From assembly GCA_002703245.1 (NCBI GenBank), contig NZTV01000041.1, forward strand, positions 1 to 48,777: 48,777 bases of DNA, given 5' to 3'. Source of the DNA: Microbacterium sp. Lineage in GTDB: Bacteria > Actinomycetota > Actinomycetes > Actinomycetales > Microbacteriaceae. The position numbers and the translations under genes are program-made. The notes beneath the pieces are model-generated. The model saw nothing but the letters and a program-made list of their open reading frames with translations, was not told where the DNA came from and made no database searches. Positions 8,012 to 15,770 of this stretch are shown one piece after another (position 1 is the stretch's first letter; each line of letters starts with the position of its first letter).

Positions 8012-8612
8012 TGCGGGCCCTCACGCCGGTATGGCGCAATGCGATCGGTGGCGTGACATTCCGAACCGATGACGGGCGCTACGTGAAAGACGGCCCACGC
8101 AATGCGGAGACCTCGATGCGCGGGGAGGCCGAACGGCTCGCATGGGCGGGCACGTTCGCACCGGTACCACGTGTTCTGAACGTCGGCGGCGATGACGATG
8201 ACGAATGGCTCGTCACCGCAACCCTCCCGGGCCAGAGCGCGGTGGCACCGCGGTGGACGGGCGATCCGGCTCGTGTGGAGACCACGGTGCGAGCAGTCGG
8301 CTCAGGACTGAGGGCTCTGCACGACGCGCTCCCGGTGGCATCCTGCCCGTTCGGCTGGGGGGTCGAGTCCCGCGTGGCTGACGCGGTGCGGCGGGGGATC
8401 CGCCTGCTGGATGCGCTCCGGAGGGCGCCCCAGATGGATCGTGCGGTGGTGTGCCACGGCGACGCGTGCTGCCCCAACACCGTGATCGACGACGATGGGC
8501 AGGTCACAGGCCACGTGGATCTCGGTGCCCTCGGCATCGCCGACCGGTGGGCCGACATCGCCGTCGCCGCGAGCGTCGTGCGCACTACCGCGCGCTCTGG
8601 AACGCCACCTGA
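8011..8612 (+). pseudogene. Broken APH(3')-like aminoglycoside phosphotransferase gene
   Basis: The reading frame encodes a clear antibiotic phosphotransferase core: VWRNAIGGVTFR at the N-terminal lobe, PGQSAV, GLRALHDALPV, the Brenner motif HGDACCPN, and HVDLGALGIADRWADIAVAAS with the metal-binding Asp. Soon after that the frame runs into repeat DNA. In another frame, bases 8583-8612 encode HYRALWNAT and a stop, which looks like the normal end of such enzymes (compare YYRLLW... endings). The simplest reading is that the family's usual 30-40 residues between these parts have been deleted, shifting the frame. The extreme N-terminus also ends at repeat B2. Activity is unlikely. Confidence 0.75.
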
Positions 8613-8630
8613 GCGGACCCCGCGCCCCCA

Positions 8631-8695
8631 CGAGAAACCACTCCGGGCGCGAGACACCACGCAATGCGGGGTGTCTCGCGACGAAAGTGGTTTCG
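8631..8695. repeat. Palindromic interspersed repeat, family B, copy B3
   Basis: Outer arms CGAGAAACCACT (8631-8642) and AGTGGTTTCG (8686-8695); inner arms GCGAGACACC (8649-8658) and GGTGTCTCGC (8670-8679); the tip is ACGCAATGCGG. Both stems are essentially perfect, so this is the clearest example of the nested family B design. Confidence 0.85.
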
Positions 8696-8740
8696 CAGCG
8701 ACCGGGGCGGCGCGCGGCGGGGGACGACCGGGGTGAAGTG

Positions 8741-9520
8741 TCAGGCGGGGCCGAGGATCGGGTTGAAGGCGCCGACGGCGATCGACACCGCGAGGGCCGT
8801 CGCGCTGATGGCGACGCCGGCCACGACCAACGCCGTGTCGCCGACGCCGAAACGGGACTCGCGCGCCCACGTGCGTCGACCGGGCGCCCCGAACGCACGC
8901 GCCTCCATGGCGGTCGCGAGCGATGAGCCGCGGCGGATCGACAGCACGAACAGCGCGAACGCCATCCCGAACGCCCGACGGATGCGCCCGGTGTCGGCGA
9001 CTCCGCGGGCGCGACGCGCGAGTGCGAGGGCGCGCCAATCGTCGGCCAGGAGTCCGAGCATCCGCATGCCCGCGAGGGCTCCGAGGACGAAGCGGGCGGG
9101 GAGGCGCACGATCTGGGCGAGCCCGTCGGCGAGGTCGGTGGGGTCGACGGTGACGAACAGCACTACGGCGGGGAGCCCGATCGCCAGCACGCGCAGGAAG
9201 GTCGCAAGCGCGAGCATGAGCGAGCCCTCGCTCACACGCACGAAGAGCCACTCGACGTAGATCTCCCCCGATGCGGCGCCGTAGAGGGCGATGGTCACGG
9301 CGGATGCGGGCGCGGCGATCCACAGCGGCAGGGTGCGCAGCCAGAACTGGCGAGGCGAGAGCCCTGCCGCCAGCAGCAGCGGCAACTCCAGCAGCAGGGC
9401 GACGAGCGCCGAGACAGGGTCGATGGTCACCACGAGGGGCAGGGCGATGGCGAGGGCCGCGCCGAGCTTGGCCACCGGATTCAGGCGCGCGACGACGCCG
9501 CGACCGGCCTCGGGGCTCAC
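8741..9520 (-). CDS. ECF transporter T component (EcfT/YkoC type)
   Basis: A 259-residue membrane protein that couples the ATPase to the substrate-binding S subunit in energy-coupling-factor importers. It starts RLNPVAKLGAAL, the usual EcfT opening, and has about five to six hydrophobic helices. Two Ala-Arg-X coupling motifs are visible, in ALARRARG and in AMEARAFG near the C-terminus; these dock on the ATPase. The GTG start overlaps the ATPase stop (GTGA), so translation is coupled. Gene order S-A-A-T behind a TPP riboswitch matches ykoE-ykoD-ykoC of Bacillus, pointing to hydroxymethylpyrimidine or a related thiamine precursor as substrate. Confidence 0.9.
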   Translation of the reverse strand: MSPEAGRGVVARLNPVAKLGAALAIALPLVVTIDPVSALVALLLELPLLLAAGLSPRQFWLRTLPLWIAAPASAVTIALYGAASGEIYVEWLFVRVSEGSLMLALATFLRVLAIGLPAVVLFVTVDPTDLADGLAQIVRLPARFVLGALAGMRMLGLLADDWRALALARRARGVADTGRIRRAFGMAFALFVLSIRRGSSLATAMEARAFGAPGRRTWARESRFGVGDTALVVAGVAISATALAVSIAVGAFNPILGPA

Positions 9521-11172
9521 GCCGACACCTGCCCCACGGGGAAGCGGCGGGCGTGAAGGGCTTCGAGGACGGCGGCGTCGTGGGTGACGGCGACGACGGC
9601 AAGCGGCGGGTCGTCGCCGTCACCGTCGCGCAGGCGCGCGATGATCGCGACGAGCTCGGCCCACGTGCGGGCATCCTGCCCGAACGTCGGTTCGTCGAGC
9701 ACGAGTACGCGCGGCCTCGTCGCCAGGGCTGCGGCGACGGTCAACCGCCGTTTCTCGCCGCCGGAGAGCGTGTACGGGTTCGCGGCCGCGAGCGGCGCGA
9801 GACGGAGCCGGTCGAGCAGCTCGTCGACGCGGGCGGCGATGCGGTCGGCAGGCAGGCCGAGCGCGCGCGGCCCGACCTCGAGCTCGTCGCGGACCGTGCG
9901 CGCGAGGAGTTGGTGTTCGGGATCCTGCAGGACGGCACCGATGCGGGTGAGGAGGGTGCGCGAAGACCACGTCACCGGATGCGGCGTGGGCCCGTCGCGC
10001 CGACGTCGGGGCGAGGCGCCGACGGCGAGCGCCGGTGCGGCCTCGACCACCCCGGACTCGGCGGGCAGGAGCCCCGCGAGGGTGAGCCCGAGAGTGGACT
10101 TCCCCGCACCGTTGGGGCCGACGACCCCGAGTACCTCGCCGGCGCGCACGTCGAGGTCCACCGGACCGGCGACGGGGGTTCCCGGCACGCGCGCCACGAC
10201 CAGGTCGCGCGCACTGAGGAGCACGTCACCCGGGGGCGCCGTCGGCGGCGGGTACGCCGGCGGCAGTCCCGGAACCCACACGCCGACGGCGGCGAGCTCT
10301 CGCGCACGCCGCGGCACCGCATCCTCACCCCTCACCGCCGCCTCACGCACCGCGTCGCCCGCCGACACATCGAGTGCGCGACCTTCCGTCGGGTGCACGG
10401 CCTCTGGCGCGCCGGAACCCGTGCGATCGGCGAGTTCCCGTGCAGTCGACGAGCCGGATGCGCCGACACCGAGGACGTCTCGGGGCGTGCCGTCGGCGAC
10501 CACTCCCCCGCCGGGGGCGAGCACGATCACGCGGTCGACCAGGGGCAGCCACACGTCGATGCGGTGTTCGATGACCACGAGGGTCGCGCCGGTGGCGTCG
10601 AGGGCGCGGCCGACCGCGTCACGCACCTCGGCGACACCGGCCGGGTCGAGGTTCGCGGTGGGTTCGTCCAGGAGCAGCACCTCGGGCCGCATGGCGACCG
10701 CTCCGGCAAGGGCAAGCCGCTGCTTCTGCCCGCCCGACAGCGCCGCGGTGGCGCGGTCGAGCGGCACGTCGAGCCCGACCGCGTCGAGTGCGTGCCGCAC
10801 CCGGGGCCAGATCTCCTCGCGTGGCACCCCGAGGTTCTCGCACCCGAAGGCGACGTCGTCTCCGACGCGGGCGAGCACCGTCTGGCTGTCGGGATCCTGG
10901 AGGACGAGGCCGGATACGCCGCGCGCCGCCGCGGCGGGTTCCCCCGCCACGCGCAGCCAGCCCTCCTGCTCCCCTTCGTCGGCGCCGCCGAGGACCCCGG
11001 CGATGCCCTGCAGCAGGGTGGACTTCCCCGATCCGGACGCACCGAGCAGCAGCACACGCTCACCCGCGCCGATGCGGAACGTCGCCTCGCGCACGGCCCA
11101 CGCGTGGCGGGTGGCGTATCGCCACCCCCACCCGCGCGCCTCGACGGCGGGTGTCGCGGATGCCGCCGCCAC
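9517..11172 (-). CDS. ECF transporter double ATP-binding protein (YkoD type)
   Basis: A 551-residue cytoplasmic ATPase with two fused ABC domains. The first has Walker A GASGSGKST, signature LSGGQKQR and Walker B LLLDEPTANLD. The second has GPNGAGKST, LSGGEKRR and LVLDEPTFGQD. A linker of about 70 residues rich in Ala, Gly and Pro joins them. The GTG start was chosen because it shares one base with the stop of the S-component gene (TAGTG); the frame is open further upstream, but only as antisense of that gene. Both sites keep all ATPase motifs, so the pump is probably functional. Confidence 0.92.
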   Translation of the reverse strand: MAAASATPAVEARGWGWRYATRHAWAVREATFRIGAGERVLLLGASGSGKSTLLQGIAGVLGGADEGEQEGWLRVAGEPAAAARGVSGLVLQDPDSQTVLARVGDDVAFGCENLGVPREEIWPRVRHALDAVGLDVPLDRATAALSGGQKQRLALAGAVAMRPEVLLLDEPTANLDPAGVAEVRDAVGRALDATGATLVVIEHRIDVWLPLVDRVIVLAPGGGVVADGTPRDVLGVGASGSSTARELADRTGSGAPEAVHPTEGRALDVSAGDAVREAAVRGEDAVPRRARELAAVGVWVPGLPPAYPPPTAPPGDVLLSARDLVVARVPGTPVAGPVDLDVRAGEVLGVVGPNGAGKSTLGLTLAGLLPAESGVVEAAPALAVGASPRRRRDGPTPHPVTWSSRTLLTRIGAVLQDPEHQLLARTVRDELEVGPRALGLPADRIAARVDELLDRLRLAPLAAANPYTLSGGEKRRLTVAAALATRPRVLVLDEPTFGQDARTWAELVAIIARLRDGDGDDPPLAVVAVTHDAAVLEALHARRFPVGQVSA

Positions 11173-11810
11173 TACACGCGTCGGGTGACGTCGCGTCCCG
11201 CGGCGAAGCGGTTGAGCGCACCCGTCGCGGCAAGACCGCGCATGATCAGCCAGCCACCGAGGCCGGCGATCACGACACCCGAGATGGTGGTGGAGGTGAT
11301 GTAGACGGCGGTGAACAGCACGTCGGCGCCGGGGTACCAGAGGATGCGGTCGTTGATACCGCACGCCAGCCCCGCGCCGGCGCCCGCGAGCATCGCGACC
11401 GGAAGGCGCCACACGGCGTAGGCGAAGATGAGGAACACCAGTTCGGCGCCGAGCCCCTGGACGAGCCCCGACACGATCGTGAGGGGGCCCCATGCGTTGC
11501 CGACGAGCGCGGAGATGACGGCGGCGACGGTCTCGGTGTAGAGCGCGGCGCCGGGTTTGCGGATGATGAGTCCGCCCAGCACGCCGGCGATCAGCCACGG
11601 TCCTGCCACGAGCCCCTGCACCCCGGGCAGCAGCGGGGTGAGGATCGACGACGGGCCTTCGTAGGCGACGTTCCAGACGAGGAAGATCCCGGCGCAGGCG
11701 ACGGCGATGACGCTGGCGACGACGATGTCGACGATGCGCCAGCGGAATCGGCTCGAGGCCGGGCCCGTCACGGTGGAATCGGATGTGGACGTACGCGTGG
11801 ATGCGTGCAT
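11172..11810 (-). CDS. ECF transporter S component, YkoE family (thiamine precursor uptake)
   Basis: A 212-residue substrate-binding membrane subunit. After a polar N-terminus of about 25 residues come roughly five to six helices, starting at VDIVVASVIAVACAGIFLVWN. Features such as LLPGVQGLVAGPWLIAGVLGGLIIRKPGAAL, and the conserved Asn, Trp and Glu positions, fit the YkoE family, which binds hydroxymethylpyrimidine in B. subtilis. It is the first gene after a TPP riboswitch, and the ATPase and T genes follow in tight overlap, giving a complete four-domain importer. The substrate (HMP or thiamine) is inferred from the family and riboswitch. Confidence 0.9.
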   Translation of the reverse strand: MHASTRTSTSDSTVTGPASSRFRWRIVDIVVASVIAVACAGIFLVWNVAYEGPSSILTPLLPGVQGLVAGPWLIAGVLGGLIIRKPGAALYTETVAAVISALVGNAWGPLTIVSGLVQGLGAELVFLIFAYAVWRLPVAMLAGAGAGLACGINDRILWYPGADVLFTAVYITSTTISGVVIAGLGGWLIMRGLAATGALNRFAAGRDVTRRV

Positions 11811-11817
11811 TGGTACT

Positions 11818-11908
11818 CCCTCCCTGCGCCGGCATGATCCGGATCAGGTTCGGCGGTCGAAGCGCGTGTCGCTCCCTCTCAGCCCGACTCGTCGGACTCC
11901 CGCGGTGT
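11818..11908 (-). ncRNA. TPP riboswitch (THI element)
   Basis: The minus strand carries the conserved thiamine pyrophosphate aptamer. The left half has the stem CCGAC-GA-GTCGG followed by CTGAGAGG. The right half has GAACCTGATCCGGATCATG, then CCGGCGCAGGGAGG. It lies directly before the YkoE-type gene, whose ATG follows within about 10 bases. The start codon is so close to the aptamer end that control is probably by masking the ribosome binding site when TPP is bound. Confidence 0.95.
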
Positions 11909-11917
11909 GTGCCGATG

Positions 11918-11923
11918 AGTATA
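11918..11923 (-). promoter_or_regulatory. -10 box of the riboswitch-controlled transport operon
   Basis: TATACT on the minus strand lies about 10 bases before the aptamer. The region 17 bases further upstream, where a -35 would sit, coincides with the -10 box of the divergent carboxypeptidase gene. Confidence 0.55.
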
Positions 11924-11940
11924 TCGCGGCGGCGACGCGA

Positions 11941-11946
11941 TAGTTT
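11941..11946 (+). promoter_or_regulatory. -10 box for leaderless carboxypeptidase transcript
   Basis: TAGTTT followed by 6 bases and the GTG at 11953, with no ribosome binding site. The box overlaps the expected -35 position of the opposite promoter. Confidence 0.45.
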
Positions 11947-11952
11947 GGCCTG

Positions 11953-13623
11953 GTGACAGTGGAGGATGCGCCGCCCACGACCCGCCGAGCGTTGCGGGCG
12001 CGCCCCCACTCGTCCGACCCGACCGGCGGCGACACCGCGTCCGCGGAGACCGCGGATTTCCACCTCCCGGCACGCGACGACGATGCGGCGCTGACGCCCA
12101 TTTCGGTCGCCGCGCAGGCGCTCGACGCGTCGGGGGCACCGATGCCGGGCGACGCGGCAGACTCGTCGGAGTCCGCGCCCGATGCCGAACCTGCGCGTGA
12201 GCCCGCACACGTGCCCGCATCAGAACCGCTGCCGGAGCCCGCATCGGAGGCGGAACCTCCGGACATCACCCCCGCATCCCCGACCACTGCAGCCCTCGCG
12301 TGGGTCGACACGGCCGCGCTCGCGCGGACGTCGGCGCCGACCGACCTGTCCACCGCGACCACCTCGTACACCTCGGTGGGTGCCGATCTGCTCACCGAGC
12401 GTCCACGTCGGAGCCTGTGGCGCCCGAGCGTCGTGTGGCCGACGCTGGTCGTCGCGGTCGTGGCCGGCGCATACGCCGCGACGACGCTGCTGTGGCCTCT
12501 GCACGCGGTGGCGCCCACGGTGACCGCCGTCACGGTCGATCCCATCCCGTCGGCGACCGTCGAGATGGCCTGGCCTGAGCCGGGGTCGTCGGCCGTTTCG
12601 GTCGCGGGCATCCCGACGACCCTCGCTTCGGCGGATGCGGTGGTGCCGATGGCGAGCATCACGAAGGTCGTCACCGCGCTCGTCGTGTTGGACCGGATGC
12701 CGCTTGCGGCCGGAGAGCAGGGGCCCGAGTACTACTTCACCGCCGCCGACAGCGCGGAGTACTGGGAGTACCGCTACCGCGACGAGTCGGCGCTGGACGT
12801 GCCGGTGGGAGGGTCGCTGACGGAGTACCAGATGCTCGAGGGCATGCTGATCGGCTCGGCCAACAACTACGCCGACCGCCTGGCCAGCCGCATCTGGCCC
12901 TCCGACGCCCTGTTCGCCGACGCGGCCAACACGTGGCTGTCGCAGCACGGGCTCACCGGGATCACGGTCGTCGAGCCGACCGGTATCGATTCGGGCAACA
13001 CCGCCGACGCGGCCTCCCTGCTCGCGCTGGCCTCGCGCGCGCTGGCCGATCCGATCATCGCCGAGATCGTGGCGAAGACATCCGTCGAGCTCCCCGGAGC
13101 GGGGCTGGTCGAGAACACGAATTCGCTGCTGGCCGACGACGGGGTCGTCGGGGTCAAGACCGGCACGCTCGACGGCAGCTGGAACCTGCTTTCGGCGAAA
13201 GACGTCGTGATCGGCGACGCCACGGTGCGCCTGTACGGCTCGGTACTCGGCGAGTCCGACGCCGACGGACGCGACGACGCCTCTCGGTCGCTGTACGAAC
13301 AGGCCACCGCGGCGCTGCAGCCGGAGCCCTCGGTGACGGCCGGGACCGTCGCCGGGACGGTCTCGACGCTGTGGGGGTCGGATGTCGACATCGTCGTGTC
13401 CGACGATGCGTCGGTGATCCTGTGGGACGGCGGCACGGCGACCGTCGACGCCTCGTACGACCTCGACGACGCCCGCGACGCGGGAGAGGTCGTCGGCGAC
13501 ATGTCGGTCTCCGGCCCGCTCGACGCCGCGACGGTGACGCTCGAGCTCGCCGACGACATCGAAGACCCGAGCGCGTGGTGGCGGCTCACGCATCCGCTCG
13601 ACCTCTTCGGCCTGAACGGCTGA
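11953..13623 (+). CDS. Serine-type D-alanyl-D-alanine carboxypeptidase (PBP5-like, S11)
   Basis: A 556-residue penicillin-binding protein that trims the terminal D-Ala of peptidoglycan peptides. The catalytic triad of motifs is present: SITK (Ser235, Lys238), SxN as SAN (302-304) and KTGT (402-405). An unusual N-terminus of about 150 residues is rich in Pro, Ala, Glu and Ser and precedes a single membrane helix (VVWPTLVVAVVAGAYAATTLLWPL), so the catalytic domain is outside and tethered with a long cytoplasmic tail. The C-terminal 130 residues form a beta-rich domain of PBP5 style. The GTG start fits a leaderless transcript. It diverges from the thiamine transporter operon. Confidence 0.9.
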   Translation: MTVEDAPPTTRRALRARPHSSDPTGGDTASAETADFHLPARDDDAALTPISVAAQALDASGAPMPGDAADSSESAPDAEPAREPAHVPASEPLPEPASEAEPPDITPASPTTAALAWVDTAALARTSAPTDLSTATTSYTSVGADLLTERPRRSLWRPSVVWPTLVVAVVAGAYAATTLLWPLHAVAPTVTAVTVDPIPSATVEMAWPEPGSSAVSVAGIPTTLASADAVVPMASITKVVTALVVLDRMPLAAGEQGPEYYFTAADSAEYWEYRYRDESALDVPVGGSLTEYQMLEGMLIGSANNYADRLASRIWPSDALFADAANTWLSQHGLTGITVVEPTGIDSGNTADAASLLALASRALADPIIAEIVAKTSVELPGAGLVENTNSLLADDGVVGVKTGTLDGSWNLLSAKDVVIGDATVRLYGSVLGESDADGRDDASRSLYEQATAALQPEPSVTAGTVAGTVSTLWGSDVDIVVSDDASVILWDGGTATVDASYDLDDARDAGEVVGDMSVSGPLDAATVTLELADDIEDPSAWWRLTHPLDLFGLNG

Positions 13624-13657
13624 GTCCGGCGCGGGGCGCGGAACGGGATCAGGCGAA

Positions 13658-14614
13658 TCAGGCGAAGCGGACGGCAGCCTGGAGGCGGGTGCGGATCTCG
13701 AACACCTCGGTACCGCCCAGCGGCCGTGTGCCGGTGACCCCGCGCCGCAGCACCGTCGACAGGGCCGAGCGAGCGACGACGGCGGTCGGGATCCCGCGCA
13801 CCTTGCCGATCTCCTGGATGGCGTGTTCGACGTCGTCGTCGGGGAGGACGACGATCGCCCCACCGAACTTCACGCGCGCGGCGCGTCCGACCGCACGAAG
13901 CGCGGCGACGTGGGTCGCGATCGGACCGCCGTCGACGTCGGCGACCTCACCGCGCTTGATGCGCACCGGCCTGCCGAAGTCTTCGGACAGGATGCCGTAC
14001 AGCCCGCTCGGGCCGAGGACGATGTGGTCGAGCTTCGCGCGGCCGGCATCGATGTCGTGCCAGGCCGTGTAGCCCATCCCGAGCTCGGAGACGATCACCG
14101 CGGTGGCCTCTTCGGCGAGGGCATCGGCGAGCAACCGGCGCACCTCGTGCGGCGCCGAGCGCACCAGGTGCGGTACGTACGGGTCGGGGATCTCCACGCC
14201 GCGGCCGACCCATTCGCGGATGAGCTCGAGGTACTTCTCCCGTCGCCAACCGCCGGGTTGACCGTGGCTGCGGGCGCGGGGGCGGGTGTCGGGGCGCGCC
14301 GACGGACGCGGCGGGGCGGGTGTGCTCCAGGCCGGCTTCTCCGGCTCGGGTTCGGGGGCCGATGCGCCCGTTGCGGAGCTGGAGGCCGCAGCCTCTCCGA
14401 ATCCGTGGCGCCGGTCGTAGGAGGCGCGGGCTTCGACGGTGCCGACCAACTCCCACGCCCGCTGCACCTGCACGAACACGGCGGCGTCACCACCGACATC
14501 CGGGTGCGATTGCCGCAGCTTCAGGCGGTAGGCCTTGCGCAACGTCTCGGTGTCGGCGGCGGGGTCGACGCCGAGCAGGTCGTAGGCGGACGCGGACAGC
14601 GGACTGTCGAACAC
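13658..14614 (-). CDS. J-domain (DnaJ-like) protein
   Basis: A 318-residue protein with an N-terminal J domain (about residues 8-70): SAYDLLGVDPAADTETLRKAYR, then the HPD motif in SHPDVGG, then ASYDRRHG. J domains stimulate the ATPase of Hsp70 (DnaK). No G/F-rich region or zinc finger follows; instead there is a Pro/Ala/Arg-rich linker to about residue 115. The rest (115-318) is a nuclease-related or receiver-like conserved region with VIVSELGMGYTAWHDIDAG and VKFGGAIVVLPDD, which I do not recognise. GGGAGG lies before the GTG start. It converges on the carboxypeptidase gene. Confidence 0.85.
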   Translation of the reverse strand: MFDSPLSASAYDLLGVDPAADTETLRKAYRLKLRQSHPDVGGDAAVFVQVQRAWELVGTVEARASYDRRHGFGEAAASSSATGASAPEPEPEKPAWSTPAPPRPSARPDTRPRARSHGQPGGWRREKYLELIREWVGRGVEIPDPYVPHLVRSAPHEVRRLLADALAEEATAVIVSELGMGYTAWHDIDAGRAKLDHIVLGPSGLYGILSEDFGRPVRIKRGEVADVDGGPIATHVAALRAVGRAARVKFGGAIVVLPDDDVEHAIQEIGKVRGIPTAVVARSALSTVLRRGVTGTRPLGGTEVFEIRTRLQAAVRFA

Positions 14615-14725
14615 GGCGCCTCCCGGACCTCCCGTCGCGGGCGCGGCGGTGAGGAACCCAGGCTACTGAGATTTCTTTTGCCCGATTCTCAGGTTCGCTC
14701 GCGGCTCACTCGATGCACACCGAGG

Positions 14726-15178
14726 TCAGCGGTGTCGATGGATGAGAACCGGGCACGGCGCATGGTGCGCGCAGTAGCTGGCGACCGAGCCGAGGTGCAT
14801 CCCGCCCATGACCCCGTACCGGTGGCTGCCCACCACCAGCATCTCGGCATGTTCGGCGGCTTGCACGAGTGCCGGCCCCGGATACCACTCGACGATCCGC
14901 ACGACGGTGTGGACGTCGTCGGCGCCGGTCAGCGCCTCGGCGATCGCCGGCTCAAGTCGCTCGCGCACCTGCCGGAAGTAGTCGTCGTCGACCTTCGTCG
15001 GCGACACGAGTTCGCTCCACGGCACCTCCCACGCACCGATGACCTCCACGCGCGCTCCGATCCGTCGCGCATGATCGATCGCCCACGTCACGGCCGCGAT
15101 GCTCGCCCGCGATCCGTCGACGCCGACGACGATGAACGGCTCCCGATCGCCGCTCGACGACTCCGACTTCTCACTCAT
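14726..15178 (-). CDS. Universal stress protein (UspA family)
   Basis: A 150-residue single-domain UspA protein. FIVVGVDGSRASIAAVTWAIDHA is the first strand and helix, and the C-terminal ATP-binding loop reads VVGSHRYGVMGGMHLGSVASYCAHHAPCPVLI, matching Gx2Gx9G(S/T). Nucleotide-binding members act in stress or energy sensing. The 111-base gap downstream (14615-14725) contains a CTGAGA/TCTCAG inverted repeat (14666-14692) that may end transcription. Confidence 0.92.
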   Translation of the reverse strand: MSEKSESSSGDREPFIVVGVDGSRASIAAVTWAIDHARRIGARVEVIGAWEVPWSELVSPTKVDDDYFRQVRERLEPAIAEALTGADDVHTVVRIVEWYPGPALVQAAEHAEMLVVGSHRYGVMGGMHLGSVASYCAHHAPCPVLIHRHR

Positions 15179-15184
15179 ACCCGC

Positions 15185-15190
15185 AGGCTA
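15185..15190 (-). promoter_or_regulatory. -10 box for leaderless universal stress protein transcript
   Basis: TAGCCT on the minus strand followed by 6 bases and the ATG; no ribosome binding site is present. Confidence 0.5.
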
Positions 15191-15233
15191 CGCATCCCTC
15201 CGCCGTCGCACCAGGGGCTCGGTCGTTCGGCGC

Positions 15234-15770
15234 TCATTCGTCGGCGACGACCTCGAAGCGCCGCGCATAGGCGGCGGCATCGCGCGAGGAGAGCGCGAGC
15301 AGGATGAGCACGTCGGTGGCGACGGCGAGGAGACTCGTGTCGAAGGTGACCTCCTGGCCACCGGACCACCAGCTCGCGAAAGAGGCACAGATCGTCAGCG
15401 ACGAGAAGGTCATGACCGTCACGCGCGGCCAGTTGCGGCCGCGGATGACGAGGAAGGCGAGAAGGAACTCGGCGAGCACGAGGATGCCGCCACCGATGGC
15501 GAACACCAGGAGAGCGTCGAGGCGGTCGTCGTGCAGTTCGTCGCCGACCATCCAGATCACGTCGTCGGCGGTGTCGGTGAACCAGACCAGCGAAACCTCG
15601 GCGATGAAGAACGCGCCGGCGAGTGCGCTGAGCATGACCAGCAAGCCCCCCGCAAGCGTGCTCAAGGGTCGTTTCATGTGCGGGTCGAAGCCCGGCCGGC
15701 GCAGGAGGCTGGCGGGCGGCTCGTACGCGTGACGCTTCGGCACGCCCCGCGGCTCCCGTGGCGTGGTCAT
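15234..15770 (-). CDS. Hypothetical four-helix membrane protein
   Basis: A 178-residue protein I do not recognise. A charged N-terminus of about 35 residues (rich in Pro and Arg) is followed by four hydrophobic helices at about residues 37-62, 82-106, 114-132 and 142-158. The second and third helices are separated by an Arg-rich loop (RGRNWPR). Its ATG overlaps the stop of the LssY-domain gene by 4 bases (ATGA), so the two are translated together and probably work together in the membrane. Base composition is like the neighbours. Confidence 0.75.
   Translation of the reverse strand: MTTPREPRGVPKRHAYEPPASLLRRPGFDPHMKRPLSTLAGGLLVMLSALAGAFFIAEVSLVWFTDTADDVIWMVGDELHDDRLDALLVFAIGGGILVLAEFLLAFLVIRGRNWPRVTVMTFSSLTICASFASWWSGGQEVTFDTSLLAVATDVLILLALSSRDAAAYARRFEVVADE

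Noticed and set aside
7906..8736. Intact 276-residue phosphotransferase gene
   Set aside because: Both ends of that frame are translated repeat DNA, and the real C-terminus lies in another frame.
9517..12210. A single 897-residue ATPase starting upstream of the YkoE gene
   Set aside because: The first 346 codons are antisense to the YkoE gene and riboswitch; the ATPase starts at the GTG overlapping the YkoE stop.
14666..14692. Strong terminator between the Usp and J-domain genes
   Set aside because: The stem is only 6 bases with a 15-base loop; it is mentioned under the Usp gene but not listed as a terminator.
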